A stretch of 64,000 nt of DNA from Syncephalis fuscata (Eukaryota > Zoopagomycota > Zoopagomycetes > Zoopagales > Piptocephalidaceae). The notes below the pieces were generated by a model. It had not been told where the DNA came from, ran no database searches, and saw nothing but the letters and a program-made list of their open reading frames with translations. Positions 36,436 to 49,564 of this stretch are shown here, piece by piece (position 1 is the first letter of the stretch; each line of letters starts with the position of its first letter). A program made the position numbers and the translations under genes. The stretch is taken from assembly GCA_025786725.1 (NCBI GenBank), contig JAHLTZ010000051.1, positions 1 to 64,000 on the forward strand, read 5' to 3'.

Positions 36436-36614
36436 GTTGTCTTTGTTATAATAGGCGTGGCTAGTGCTACTAGTGCTCTTGCCAAGATCTATTTAAGAAA
36501 AAACCTTGTCAATCTAGTTGTGCTTTGAAGCTGTCGTATTGTTCTTTTCTATATTGAACTAGGGATTGGTGACTGCAACTTGAACTATACGCACAGAACG
36601 ACATTGACTCAATC

Positions 36615-38490
36615 ATGGTGGAATCAAACGGACTAGGAACATCGGTAAGTAGTTAAAAGGATTGACTTGTATCAATATATATAATGACGGATAACTAATA
36701 TTGATACTGTGTTGTTATAGTTGGGATCAGGGTTATGGGCGCTGATCAGTTGGCCATTTAGAACGACTGGTTATATACTAGTGTATATTGGTAAGTAGAG
36801 AGGCAAATAAAGAGATGTCATAACTCATCATGACATGACATATAGCTGAACTACTTCGACTTATTGATATTAATCGTGGAAGATCTGGTATTACGGATAG
36901 AGCGGGAGGGCGACGTCGACCTCGAACAGATCCTCGACAATGCGCTGAACGATTTAATCGAGTATTTGAATCGTGCTATGGTACACAGCATCCTGAATTC
37001 CGCGAAAGTAGCTATACTCAGGTAATAGATGGCTATTACATCGATAGAATAAAATGTATTTGATACTTATACAGTATACTATTATATCTAGGCACTAGAA
37101 GATGGAAAGCGAGATTTAAAGTTTTTATTAATCTATCTACATTCTGAAGAACACGATAACGCGGATAAGTTCTGTCGGTAAGTGTCATGCTATATAATTA
37201 ATTAATTAATGAATAGTTTGTTAATTGATGTTATTTAGAACTGTTTTGACATCAACACAATTATGTGATTTTGTAGATCGTCATCAATTTATATGTTGGG
37301 CGGGTGATATTGAAGATCAGGAAGCATTTCAAGGTAAGTATGTTGGAGTTTATTAATAAACATGTAAATGTATTGACCAATAGTATGGATATTAATATGA
37401 TATGTAGTGAGCACTACACTCGAAGCGACGGCTTTCCCCTTCCTAGCCATTGTAGCATTACATATGCCGGGTGCTATGAGTGGGGCCAGTGTACTTAGTA
37501 GTTCAGCTAGAATGACGGTAGTGGATCGACTTGATGGTAAGTTATAGAGTATATTAGCTATTTCTTTGTTTAATGAATATATATATATATGTGTGTGTAT
37601 GTGTATATGCGTATATATAGGTATAATGGACGTAAATATCATTATTAATCGATTACAGCGGGTAGTTGATCGTTATGAAGGACAACTAGAGGCTGCTCGT
37701 GCCGAACGTCGTCAAAGAGAAATTAATCGTATATTACGTGAAGAACAAGATGCAGCCTACCAAGCAAGTCTGCGTGCAGATCAAGAAAAGGTGAGTATTT
37801 AACAATATAATATAATATAATATAATATAATATAAAATGAAATTAATTAATTAATTAATGATTATTATTGTCATTTAGGAACGTCGAGCCCGTGAAACGC
37901 GTGAACGTAAAGAACGTATAGAACGTGAATTAAAAGAAAAAACACAGGTAAATCTAATATAATTAGTATAATAAAATATATGTTACTAAACTGGTTTATT
38001 AGAAACGTCTACTCTATCGACAATATCTGCGTGCTCAATTACCTGATGAACCATTGGCAACTGAGGAGAATACCACTCGGTTAGGCATTCGCTTACCAGA
38101 TGGTCATCGTATTACACGTCGTTTTCGTGGCGATGAACGAATTGAAGTAAGTATTGTCTATTCGTTAGCACTACTGTACCCTAACCATCTATACTACTCT
38201 TCTATGTAACAACTATTCATTAGCATGTATTTGCTTTTATTGATACTTTGGATATCGATGCTACCAGTCTGGATACAAGTCTGCACACTCTGCCGCCTGC
38301 TGATTATAAACATCACTACAACTTTATTCTTGTATCGCCAATGCCTCGTGCCGAATACACCGCTGATGCACCAGAGACTGCCATTGCCTCGATATCTGCT
38401 TGGTGGCCAAGTGCTAACTTGCTAGTAGAGCGCATTGAAGAAGACACAGATGAGGATGTTAGTATTAACGAAAACGATGCATTAATATAA
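36615..38490 (+). CDS. UAS-UBX domain protein, FAF2/Ubx2 (Ucp10)-like
   Basis: Ten exons: 36,615-36,644; 36,721-36,790; 36,846-37,021; 37,092-37,177; 37,239-37,333; 37,408-37,536; 37,621-37,790; 37,879-37,947; 38,003-38,146; 38,224-38,490. They sum to 411 aa in one frame. A hydrophobic hairpin (LISWPFRTTGYILVYI) stands near the N-terminus. The UAS thioredoxin-like domain follows (YTQALEDGKRDLKFLLIYLH, TLEATAFPFLAIVAL), then a long charged coiled coil rich in Arg/Glu, and a C-terminal UBX domain (RLGIRLPDGHRITRRF, FAFIDTLD). Relatives sit in the ER or lipid-droplet membrane by the hairpin and recruit Cdc48/p97 for ER-associated degradation. A UBA domain usual at the very N-terminus of this family is not evident; an unseen upstream exon is possible. 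Acidic tail (ERIEEDTDEDVS). Confidence 0.9.
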
Positions 38491-40070
38491 GCGCATAGGC
38501 GACAAATAATAAACATTGTTTAGTTGGTTGTACATTGTGTTATATATATTCGTAATAGATGCTTCCATTTATAATTAAATGAAGCAATCAATGCCATTGA
38601 GCTTAACCAATCCATTGTGGATATAAATATACGGAGTGCCTATATTTTAGACCCCGACATCACGGAGGCCTTAAACTGTGCAATTTACGGTGAAGCTTTG
38701 CTTCAAGTCCACATGTATCGTTTATGCCATAGATGTTTTATCGATACTTGTTGCCATTCTACTCTCTTCCCCTTTCCTCCGTATCTTATACATTTTATAC
38801 ATAAATCCTGCGTTCAGTCAATAGCCTTGAACTACATAAGTACAAGCGGTGTACGAACGTTTAGGACACCCTTCTTTTACTTTCATAGCTTTTTTGGTAA
38901 CACGGTCATTGTTTTAGTCTAAGATTGCTACATCTCGATTACCGCAATTGGACCATTCGTGCCACCGTCTAGCCTCCATATTTCCATATTCCCCGCCACT
39001 CCACTACGCCCTTTTTACTCTTTACTCTTACTCTTTTTCCTACTCTTTTTTCCACTTTGCTAGTTGATGGTTTAGCCATCGATTTCGATTAACGATAATT
39101 AATTGGTTACGTACAAGGTAAGATACCATGAAGTGCAGCTTTCTGGAGGGACAAACGCGTGGTTGCATGATCGGCACCGAGCGCAGTCGGGCATCAAATC
39201 GCCGAGCATATCTATGCAGTCATAAAATGGCAATGCACGTCAATGTACGAGTCGCGGTGTAGGCAAATGAACGGGTATACTAGCTAGGAGAGCGAAATAG
39301 GCCTACGGATAAAAGCATACGCTGCAATGTGCACGCTCTGCCTCTCTGTAACCTGTCGTGTGCAGCCTACTACAGCATAATGTCACACAGTATGAGGCTC
39401 TGATTACACATCAACGCTGCTATTGATGCTGCCGCCTACCACGCGGTAGCCATCAGCTAAACTGGTATGGTTTTGCTCATTCATCGTTCTTGCTTGGTTG
39501 CTCCCATCTATTTTCTTCATTGTTGGCCAGCCAGCCTGTTTGGCGCGTCCGCTTCTGGTTCTCCCATGTTTCTCCAATCAAACTTACACGCGTGCCACAC
39601 ACACACACACACACACACATATACAATCCATTCAGACCGCCACCTGTTCCTTGCCTTTTTGCTATTCCTGATACTGTTTCGCTTGCTCACCCAATTTCCA
39701 TCGCCTTGCCACCCCAAAAAGGAGCCAAGGCTGCGAGCTGGCGTTCTTTATAGTTCCTTTCCTTTTGCCGTTTGCTCATCTTAATTGGTTACGCATGCGT
39801 CTATTTCCTTCAATTATATTTGTATTTTGAGCGTTGTCTACTAATTGTGAACACTTTACTTACGTATTGTTTGAACACTCCATAAACCAACCATAACAGC
39901 AATAACAGCAACACCACCACCATAGCGGCAGCCGTCTATTTCCTTGTCGGTCGTTGATTTCCTTACTATTTTTTTCTTTTATTTAGCTACGCTTGTGGCC
40001 GCAGTAGAACCTAATAGCAGCACCTGTGCGCGTGTGTCCACTTGATCAAACCACCCATATTCTGGGCTAG
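38491..40070. other. Long intergenic / 5' UTR region
   Basis: 1.6 kb with no recognised gene. It contains a (CA)n microsatellite (39,597-39,620), a GC-balanced segment at 39,110-39,470 that is unlike the AT-rich spacers elsewhere and may be transcribed leader, and pyrimidine-rich stretches at 38,990-39,060 and 39,640-39,780. Short frames here lack support. Confidence 0.4.
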
Positions 40071-40155
40071 GTAAGTATTTGCTTACAAAGGCAGTTCAAG
40101 GTCAAAAGTCCGACTCAATGCTAACCATCCATTTATCTATTTACCACCACTACAG
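40071..40155 (+). other. Probable 5' UTR intron of the seven-TM gene
   Basis: A GTAAGTATTT donor at 40,071 and a CACTACAG acceptor at 40,155 are followed eight bases later by the ATG. Size and composition match the coding introns in this window. Confidence 0.6.
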
Positions 40156-40163
40156 TATCCATC

Positions 40164-41105
40164 ATGTCGTCTTCGACACCTCAGAACACTACTATAGAGC
40201 GTAGTCTCTTTTTCCAGCTCAATCTTGGCCTGATTGTCACAAGTACGGCCTTGGTCGTCTATTTGAGCAACTGCTGGCATGCTGGCAAAATGCTGCGCAA
40301 GCAGCCTCAGCTTGTCTACATGCTTTGCCTGCTTCAAGCCGTTGTTGGTTTGGCAGCCAGCTGTACCAATGTAGTGCATTATTTTATTTTTGACGTCAAC
40401 TGCAGCTTCCAAGCCTATTTGAATCTTGCCGGTGCCCAGATCATCACCACATGTGTACAAATGATTCTACTCCTCCGTCTCTACAAGCAATGGTCGGTGG
40501 GCCCCACGGTGCTGATTGCCGGCTGCATTCTTACCGTTGGCAAGTACATTCCATGGGCTTTTGCTTTGGCCAAATACCCGTCGCCCACTGCGACTAAAAT
40601 TGGTATTTGCGCCAGCATCAATCTTCCTTTCATCTTCTATATTGTTATTGCCTTTGAGGCAGTTATTTGTCTTTATCTTACCGGTGCATTTGCCTTTGCC
40701 ATGAATCGTTATGCTAAGCAAGAGGCCTGCAGCTTCTTCGAGTCGATGAAGCGCGAAGGTGCCGGATATTTCCTCGTCATGTCGGCCATCTCGGTCATTA
40801 TATTATTAATCTCACTTGTTGATGTGGGCAGCAGCTCAAGCGTCTTTACTGAGGTGCCATACGATGTATTCTGGATTTTCGCGTCCAAGATGCTTATTGA
40901 AGGTCTTCTTTCCGGCTACGAGGCTGCTATGCACGAAAGCAGCCGCGGTGGCGACGAAAGCGGTACTCATCCAACTAACTTCTCAACCAGTGGCCCACGC
41001 AGCCAACCGGGTATTACCGTTGATAAGACTTATCACTTCGAGGATGACAAGACTCGGTTGTCCGACACGTACCATGGGGACATACAGCTGAATTCAATGG
41101 CCTAG
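40164..41105 (+). CDS. Seven-transmembrane protein, family not recognised
   Basis: 313 aa, one exon. Seven hydrophobic segments at roughly residues 15-38, 50-75, 85-107, 112-137, 150-183, 200-225 and 233-255, with a short N-terminus (probably outside) and a ~60-residue polar C-tail rich in Ser, His and Asp (probably inside). This is a GPCR-like topology. I do not see a DRY-type motif or a nutrient-sensor signature, so receptor function is an inference from topology only; a rhodopsin-like or transport role is possible. Coding sequence is GC-balanced, unlike the mobile DNA that begins 400 bp downstream. Confidence 0.75.
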   Translation: MSSSTPQNTTIERSLFFQLNLGLIVTSTALVVYLSNCWHAGKMLRKQPQLVYMLCLLQAVVGLAASCTNVVHYFIFDVNCSFQAYLNLAGAQIITTCVQMILLLRLYKQWSVGPTVLIAGCILTVGKYIPWAFALAKYPSPTATKIGICASINLPFIFYIVIAFEAVICLYLTGAFAFAMNRYAKQEACSFFESMKREGAGYFLVMSAISVIILLISLVDVGSSSSVFTEVPYDVFWIFASKMLIEGLLSGYEAAMHESSRGGDESGTHPTNFSTSGPRSQPGITVDKTYHFEDDKTRLSDTYHGDIQLNSMA

Positions 41106-41510
41106 CCTTCCTAATCGCATGTGTCCCCCCGCTAACGATGAAAACGAGCCAGTAATCGACGGTGGGCAAGACGCGGGATGGTCGCTGGCTGGCTGATGTT
41201 CTCTATCCCCTTCGTACAATGGAATATGTGCGCGTCTACGTCAATCTAGCGCTTTTCATCAGCCCGATTTTGTCTCTTGTCTTTTATTTGACCCTATGGT
41301 TATTGGCTATTTCCCATTTTACTATATATGAATAACTTGTTAACATGCATTTATATTTCTAATCGTTAATTCTTGTTTATTAATGTTTTAATGCTAAAAT
41401 GACTGCAATTGATAACATTCGCATAACTGAACTAAAAATCAGTTCTATTGAACATGGGCCAGGTGGTGCAAACTATTGATGCTCAAATAATTTAGTAATG
41501 TATTATGATT
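41106..41510. other. 3' flank of the seven-TM gene and partial TIR block
   Basis: At 41,405-41,470 there is a stray partial version of the family end (GATAACATTCGCATAACTGA then TTGAACATGGGCC), just outside the core boundary. It could be a remnant of an earlier insertion. Confidence 0.5.
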
Positions 41511-43165
41511 TGGGGTCAAATGACTATTTTAATAACATTCGCGCAATCGAACTGCACATTCAATCTATTGAACATGGGGCCAAGTGGTGAGTTTATTTAA
41601 TCATTACATCATCACATTTATTGTTTTTTGGTGGTCAAATGACTAAAATTTAATAACATCCTATCTATTGAACATGATGATGGGTGGTGAGTGACATCAG
41701 GGCCCAAAATACTCATCAATGTAGATTTATTATCCAGTATGCATATATTCAGTACACATATATACTCTATTTACCTATATCGTTCCCAGCCTGTCCCATA
41801 CTACTATATAGCATTCTACGATATATTAAATACATTTTATTGTTTATATGCGGCAATATACTTCACTCATCCCACTCATTACATTTTATACACTATAACT
41901 TTAAAATTGTTTTATATGCTATCTTACCGTACATTTATTATTTTATATGTCATTCTATACTCGCATAGCCATCCTCTATCCAAAAATGTTTTACCTTTGT
42001 TTTAGATTTATTATTAACAAATGTCGACTAATTCCGTTCATTGATCATGCATATAACTCACTAGATTCAACATAGCTAATTGTCATTTTACACTGTATAT
42101 TCTTTATATTGTATATCAGTTTATTGTCTAGTAACTATGCGCTGGCTATTACCGTTGCCTGTTTGGTTCTAGCACTGTTATTAAAAAATGTCGACTAATG
42201 TTGGTCATCTGCTCATGCATATATGCTCAATAACTAGAACATTGCTAATCTCGCTCAATGTTGCATATTCAGTATAATGTTTATCATTTTATTATATATT
42301 GGCTATACGCTTTCTATAGCCGCTGTCGGTATAGTTTTAACTTTTTTATTAACAAAAATTAACATATTGCACTTAGTTTGTTCACCGATTTGTATTGATA
42401 GAACAAACAACATGAATATGAACGGAGTTGTTTTATTGAAATTATTTATAAATAAACTAGATCATGTCAACTAGTCATGAATTAATGTTAATCAAGCAAA
42501 GTGACGGGTATACATAGCAATAACACATACGGTGATGATATATGCATACTGGATAATGAATCTATGATGATGGGTATTTTGGACCTTGATGTCACTCACC
42601 ACCCATCATCATGTTCAATAAATTAAATGTTATTAAATTTAGTTATGTGGCCATTAAATTATAATATAATTACTAATTTGATCATTAATAGAACTCGCCA
42701 TTTGCCCCATGCTCAATAAAACGCAAATGCAGCTCAACTACGCGAATGTTATTAAAATAGTCATTTAATTTCCAAATAAAATAGTTAAATAAATTGCTGC
42801 AAATAGAAAGAATAGGAATAGACCAGTTATTATCAAATAATTAATTAGTAGACCGCTATATGGTCCTAGTATTTTATACTAAACACTACTAGTTAATTAT
42901 AATGGTTATATAACAAATAATCTCCGTTAGCATCATTATAATTCTAATTTAAGAAGACATGGAACACTAGCCGTTTATTAAATTGAATCTATCTATCTAT
43001 TTATACAAGTTATATTTAAAGTTGTTTTGTTATGGTTAATAAAGAAAAAAGGTCAAGCAATTAGACGTCTGTATATTAATATTTAAGCATTTGGTCGGGT
43101 TAAATTCCCTAAAGCTTTATTTAGAAAGAGAATTGTACAGATATAGTAAACATCTGAGCTTGAGT

Positions 43166-43226
43166 TTATCGCTGTTTGCGTGCAGTAGATTCTTCTTCTT
43201 CTCTGCGTCGTTGCATGTCTGCTGGG
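43166..43226 (-). pseudogene. Possible captured last exon, core A2 left arm
   Basis: Same 19-codon reading as at 12,918-12,978, mirrored at 47,151-47,211. Confidence 0.3.
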
Positions 43227-43393
43227 CTAAATGCTTAAGTGTTTAAATAAACAAAGATCTGAAATATTAAAGTTTGCTAGCTTTAATGCTATTAAACGTG
43301 TACATGCTACTGATTTGATGAACGACGTCAATTAAGTGATTTGCGTTTATATAAATTAAATAAACTGTTATTTATCCATATGATATTTGGTAG

Positions 43394-43693
43394 ACTTTGG
43401 CGGCTATTGTCCTGAATGTCGTACGCCATTATTATCCCAAAGCTTTTGCGAGCAGCGTAAACGCTATAGAAAAGGTATTGAATGTGCCCTGTGTCATATC
43501 ACTGTACGAGGTAAGCTACTATTTATAAATTATAATAGCGGAACAGAACGAGTATAGTGATTAATGATAATAAAGGACTTGTAAATGTTTGTCTAGTTTA
43601 TCAGCATGGTGGCCATCAACATCATATACAAGAATGTTTAAACAAGGCAACGCAGACTGTCCCACTGGTTGTGGATGTATTTGTGTATTAGCC
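43394..43693 (+). pseudogene. Captured WDR59/SEA-like fragment, core A2 left arm
   Basis: Exon pieces 43,394-43,510 and 43,576-43,693. Here the reading is CPECRTP and GIECALCH, keeping a Cys that copy 1 has lost, while the FCEQC of copy 1 reads FCEQR. The two loci have therefore decayed independently from a better-conserved ancestor. The 1-nt frame change before the C-x-TGCGCxC block is shared. Confidence 0.65.
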
Positions 43694-44894
43694 TGTGGAG
43701 AGTTTAAATAGATATAATAATAAATAATAAATATAGTACCAAATAATAATACTACGATCATGATATTATAATCATATTGTTATAATAATGTGATTAAGAA
43801 ATCCACCATGTAATTAAACAATAATAAATGCGCTGGATAGTAGCGCCAATTACGGATAACAAACGACTAACGCGAGGATATAGCCAGCAAATGCTTGTTA
43901 GTTATAAACAGACAGGTGGCTGCATAGACTGGCACATTAATTTAATGCTGAAATATACAAAGTATTGAAAGTCTAATATTAGCTATATTTGCTATACAAT
44001 GATAGTGTTATTCTGTATCAATAAAGTGAATTACCAGTCTCTAGCTCCATCTTATTGCTAGGTAATACCATACAGAGTATTGAGTTTATTATAGTTCAAC
44101 TGTGGTAATTAATGGCAATTGTACATTAAATTTACTATCAATAACTGTATCAACTAACCAATGAGTTGTATTCTGTGTTAAAATAAGTGCTAATAAGCAT
44201 TAAAAGATAAAGTTATAGAATACCATTACAACAAGATGTTACTTGATCATATAGTTTATAGCTTATAAAATTATAAATGCAATAAAATCATTATTTATTT
44301 GTGATGAACACCATTTACAATTATTTTGATTCGCTCGCTTTTACTTTTAATTAGCAATGATCATCATACAAAGTTTTGTTTATTCAATATAGCCAAAATC
44401 ATTGTAAAACACCTTAACATTGATGTACAATAGCCATGAACATTGTAAAATGGCATTATTTGTTATTTTTATTACACATAACCAACATACAATTTAATAT
44501 TTTTTATTTATAATAACTATACTCATATTTAAAAGTGATTATAGCGTAGGTGGTAAAAATGCAATGTAATGTGAGTTAAGCAATAATAATGGTAATAATT
44601 TAATTAATAAACCAGCCATAAGTTTATGTATGACTTTACGTATAATAAAGCAAATTACTTGATATTTTGTACAAGTATTTATATGGCATATAGATAGCTG
44701 CTGGCAAAGTATATCATTATTGCATTGTGTGATGATGTAGTAATTGCAATAGTATACTAATAAATGTACAAAAATGTCAGTTTTTAGGCAATCATGGCTT
44801 ATATAATTAATATACAGCAAAACAATTGCCGGATTCGAGTTTTCCATGCTTGAATATACCGTTTGATATAGTTTATAGAAAAATAAATTTTGCA

Positions 44895-45240
44895 AAAAAA
44901 GTTGGTCAAAAATGCGATTTACGTTATTTTAATTTATTTAGTAAAGCGTTGATGCTATGATGTATAACTTTACGTATAATAAAGCAAATTACTCGATATT
45001 TTGTACAAGTATGCACATAGTACATATGTAACTACAGGCAAAGTATACCATTATTGCATTGTGTGATGATGTAGTAATTGCAATAGTATACTAATAAATG
45101 TACAAAAATGTCAGTTTTTAGGCAATCATGGCTTATATAATTAAAATACAGCAAAACGATAGCCAGATTCGAATTTTCCATGCTTGAATGTACAGTTTGA
45201 TATAGTTTATAAAACAATAAATTTTGCAAAAAAGTTGGTT
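44895..45240 (-). repeat. Divergent tandem duplication beside the centre of core A2
   Basis: The segment from about 44,940 to 45,240 repeats, with substitutions, the adjacent 44,625-44,900 region (compare AATTTTGCAAAAAA at both). It is absent from core A1 and from the right arm of core A2. It is the main length difference between the two cores. Confidence 0.75.
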
Positions 45241-45261
45241 AAAATGCAGTTTACGTAAATA

Positions 45262-45440
45262 GTTGACAAACATCTAATCTATATGTATATTAATAACATA
45301 AATTGTCACTGTATGTAGATATTTATACATACTACCTCGCTGCTATCTTTGTTTTGACGTTGTAAAGTGCTTTGTGTTTACTTTATATTGAATACTTTTT
45401 CAGTATTAAAATTTCTAAAATTATGGAATTTACTTCTTGC
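45262..45440. other. Unique centre (spacer) of core A2
   Basis: Same sequence and orientation as 14,693-14,857, differing by only a few bases at the edge, where TCTTGTCAACAAC reads TCTTGCTAACAAC. Confidence 0.8.
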
Positions 45441-45838
45441 TAACAACTATTTACGTAAACTGCATTTTTGACCAACTTTTTTTGCAAAATTTATTTTTCT
45501 ATAAACTATATCAAACGGTATATTCAAGCATGGAAAACTCGAATCCGGCAATTGTTTTGCTGTATATTAATTATATAAGCCATGATTGCCTAAAAACTGA
45601 CATTTTTGTACATTTATTAGTATACTATTGCAATTACTACATCATCACACAATGCAATAATGATATACTTTGCCAGCAGCTATCTATATGCCATATAAAT
45701 ACTTGTACAAAATATCAAGTAATTTGCTTTATTATACGTAAAGTCATACATAAACTTATGGCTGGTTTATTAATTAAATTATTACCATTATTATTGCTTA
45801 ACTCACATTACATTGCATTTTTACCACCTACGCTATAA
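45437..45838 (+). CDS. Hydrophobic 133-aa frame in core A2 (doubtful)
   Basis: Counterpart of 14,856-15,257 with several amino-acid replacements (for example LLF to FFF, HSS to YSS, NLA to NPA). An open frame in two loci is mild support; no motif is recognised. Confidence 0.2.
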   Translation: MLTTIYVNCIFDQLFLQNLFFYKLYQTVYSSMENSNPAIVLLYINYISHDCLKTDIFVHLLVYYCNYYIITQCNNDILCQQLSICHINTCTKYQVICFIIRKVIHKLMAGLLIKLLPLLLLNSHYIAFLPPTL

Positions 45839-46683
45839 TCACTTTTAAATATGAGTATAGTTATTATAAATAAAAAATATTAAATTGTATGTTGGTTATG
45901 TGTAATAAAAATAACAAATAATGCCATTTTACAATGTTCATGGCTATTGTACATCAATGTTAAGGTGTTTTACAATGATTTTGGCTATATTGAATAAACA
46001 AAACTTTGTATGATGATCATTGCTAATTAAAAGTAAAAGCGAGCGAATCAAAATAATTGTAAATGGTGTTCATCACAAATAAATAATGATTTTATTGCAT
46101 TTATAATTTTATAAGCTATAAACTATATGATCAAGTAACATCTTGTTGTAATGGTATTCTATAACTTTATCTTTTAATGCTTATTAGCACTTATTTTAAC
46201 ACAGAATACAACTCATTGGTTAGTTGATACAGTTATTGATAGTAAATTTAATGTACAATTGCCATTAATTACCACAGTTGAACTATAATAAACTCAATAC
46301 TCTGTATGGTATTACCTAGCAATAAGATGGAGCTAGAGACTGGTAATTCACTTTATTGATACAGAATAACACTATCATTGTATAGCAAATATAGCTAATA
46401 TTAGACTTTCAATACTTTGTATATTTCAGCATTAAATTAATGTGCCAGTCTATGCAGCCACCTGTCTGTTTATAACTAACAAGCATTTGCTGGCTATATC
46501 CTCGCGTTAGTCGTTTGTTATCCGTAATTGGCGCTACTATCCAGCGCATTTATTATTGTTTAATTACATGGTGGATTTCTTAATCACATTATTATAACAA
46601 TATGATTATAATATCATGATCGTAGTATTATTATTTGGTACTATATTTATTATTTATTATTATATCTATTTAAACTCTCCACA

Positions 46684-46983
46684 GGCTAATACACAAATAC
46701 ATCCACAACCAGTGGGACAGTCTGCGTTGCCTTGTTTAAACATTCTTGTATATGATGTTGATGGCCACCATGCTGATAAACTAGACAAACATTTACAAGT
46801 CCTTTATTATCATTAATCACTATACTCGTTCTGTTCCGCTATTATAATTTATAAATAGTAGCTTACCTCGTACAGTGATATGACACAGGGCACATTCAAT
46901 ACCTTTTCTATAGCGTTTACGCTGCTCGCAAAAGCTTTGGGATAATAATGGCGTACGACATTCAGGACAATAGCCGCCAAAGT
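46684..46983 (-). pseudogene. Captured WDR59/SEA-like fragment, core A2 right arm
   Basis: Mirror of 43,394-43,693 with the same reading (CPECRTP, GIECALCH, FCEQR), which shows that the two arms of one core are more alike than the two loci. Confidence 0.65.
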
Positions 46984-47150
46984 CTACCAAATATCATATG
47001 GATAAATAACAGTTTATTTAATTTATATAAACGCAAATCACTTAATTGACGTCGTTCATCAAATCAGTAGCATGTACACGTTTAATAGCATTAAAGCTAG
47101 CAAACTTTAATATTTCAGATCTTTGTTTATTTAAACACTTAAGCATTTAG

Positions 47151-47211
47151 CCCAGCAGACATGCAACGACGCAGAGAAGAAGAAGAATCTACTGCACGCA
47201 AACAGCGATAA
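47151..47211 (+). pseudogene. Possible captured last exon, core A2 right arm
   Basis: Mirror of 43,166-43,226, intact to its TAA. Confidence 0.3.
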
Positions 47212-48866
47212 ACTCAAGCTCAGATGTTTACTATATCTGTACAATTCTCTTTCTAAATAAAGCTTTAGGGAATTTAACCCGACCAAATGCTTAAATATTA
47301 ATATACAGACGTCTAATTGCTTGACCTTTTTTCTTTATTAACCATAACAAAACAACTTTAAATATAACTTGTATAAATAGATAGATAGATTCAATTTAAT
47401 AAACGGCTAGTGTTCCATGTCTTCTTAAATTAGAATTATAATGATGCTAACGGAGATTATTTGTTATATAACCATTATAATTAACTAGTAGTGTTTAGTA
47501 TAAAATACTAGGACCATATAGCGGTCTACTAATTAATTATTTGATAATAACTGGTCTATTCCTATTCTTTCTATTTGCAGCAATTTATTTAACTATTTTA
47601 TTTGGAAATTAAATGACTATTTTAATAACATTCGCGTAGTTGAGCTGCATTTGCGTTTTATTGAGCATGGGGCAAATGGCGAGTTCTATTAATGATCAAA
47701 TTAGTAATTATATTATAATTTAATGGCCACATAACTAAATTTAATAACATTTAATTTATTGAACATGATGATGGGTGGTGAGTGACATCAAGGTCCAAAA
47801 TACCCATCATCATAGATTCATTATCCAGTATGCATATATCATCACCGTATGTGTTATTGCTATGTATACCCGTCACTTTGCTTGATTAACATTAATTCAT
47901 GACTAGTTGACATGATCTAGTTTATTTATAAATAATTTCAATAAAACAACTCCGTTCATATTCATGTTGTTTGTTCTATCAATACAAATCGGTGAACAAA
48001 CTAAGTGCAATATGTTAATTTTTGTTAATAAAAAAGTTAAAACTATACCGACAGCGGCTATAGAAAGCGTATAGCCAATATATAATAAAATGATAAACAT
48101 TATACTGAATATGCAACATTGAGCGAGATTAGCAATGTTCTAGTTATTGAGCATATATGCATGAGCAGATGACCAACATTAGTCGACATTTTTTAATAAC
48201 AGTGCTAGAACCAAACAGGCAACGGTAATAGCCAGCGCATAGTTACTAGACAATAAACTGATATACAATATAAAGAATATACAGTGTAAAATGACAATTA
48301 GCTATGTTGAATCTAGTGAGTTATATGCATGATCAATGAACGGAATTAGTCGACATTTGTTAATAATAAATCTAAAACAAAGGTAAAACATTTTTGGATA
48401 GAGGATGGCTATGCGAGTATAGAATGACATATAAAATAATAAATGTACGGTAAGATAGCATATAAAACAATTTTAAAGTTATAGTGTATAAAATGTAATG
48501 AGTGGGATGAGTGAAGTATATTGCCGCATATAAACAATAAAATGTATTTAATATATCGTAGAATGCTATATAGTAGTATGGGACAGGCTGGGAACGATAT
48601 AGGTAAATAGAGTATATATGTGTACTGAATATATGCATACTGGATAATAAATCTACATTGATGAGTATTTTGGACCCTGATGTCACTCACCACCCATCAT
48701 CATGTTCAATAGATAGGATGTTATTAAATTTTAGTCATTTGACCACCAAAAAACAATAAATGTGATGATGTAATGATTAAATAAACTCACCACTTGGCCC
48801 CATGTTCAATAGATTGAATGTGCAGTTCGATTGCGCGAATGTTATTAAAATAGTCATTTGACCCCC

Positions 48867-49564
48867 AAGTTATGTTAAATAGGTAATAAATTGTTTAATG
48901 GTATAATAGAAATAAAGAACTACTAACTGATATTATCTGTAATAAACTATAGTGATATGAGGCGTGCTGCAATAAAACCGAACAAAAAGAGCATTGGGCG
49001 GTCCAGTCGACAAGATCATGTCGCGTTTCGTCACGCGCAGCTCTTTCCTCTTTCCGTTTCTCGTCTCATCCACCTTCGCACGCTGTCAAATTCTGTCCCT
49101 CATTCACACGCTGTCAGCTTCTGTCACCGCACCTCATCCTCACTCCCGTTGGTCTCTTCAATTCCGCTAGTATGTTTGGTACTGTTAGCATCTTTCTATT
49201 AATTCTGCACAATGCCTTCCAAAGGACCACGAAGCGCACTAAAAGAGGTCTTGTACAATCCAAGATAAGCTTATCCCGGCAGCAATAGACACATGTTTCT
49301 CCGCATCATATACCTTCTATCTGCTCTGCACCTATTGTGACATCTGCAGGGCGTCAAAGAGGGAACTATGAGCCATTCCATGTCTCACATGCCTCTTTAC
49401 CTGTCATTGCTGTCAAGCTGGCGCATCATGAGTCTACGTGACTCTGTCGCTCTCTCTTTTATCTATCTTTTACTTGCTTTCTCTTTCTCGGCCTTCTCGT
49501 TCTTACTCTACTACTACCTGACCTTGCCATTGTCTGTAACCTTGTTACTTTCTTTTTGTTGCAG
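48867..49564 (+). promoter_or_regulatory. CRN 5' region, second locus
   Basis: Same leader (ATG at 48,957) and pyrimidine-rich tract as 18,288-18,988, with a few small deletions near 49,220-49,310. The deletions alter every frame there, which argues that this stretch is not coding. Confidence 0.45.

Larger units (their letters stand above)
41511..48866. mobile_element. Palindromic core element A, copy 2 (7.36 kb)
   Basis: Same ends and internal plan as 11,261-18,287: TIR unit 41,511-42,775, inner arm, centre 45,262-45,440, mirror inner arm, TIR unit about 47,600-48,866. It is ~330 bp longer because the left inner arm carries a tandem duplication beside the centre. Its left flank is host DNA and its right flank a CRN gene, so here the palindrome stops at the core boundary. 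Confidence 0.8.

Noticed and set aside
39110-39470. A structured non-coding RNA or tRNA in the GC-balanced segment
   Set aside because: I could not find a cloverleaf, A/B boxes or any known RNA signature.
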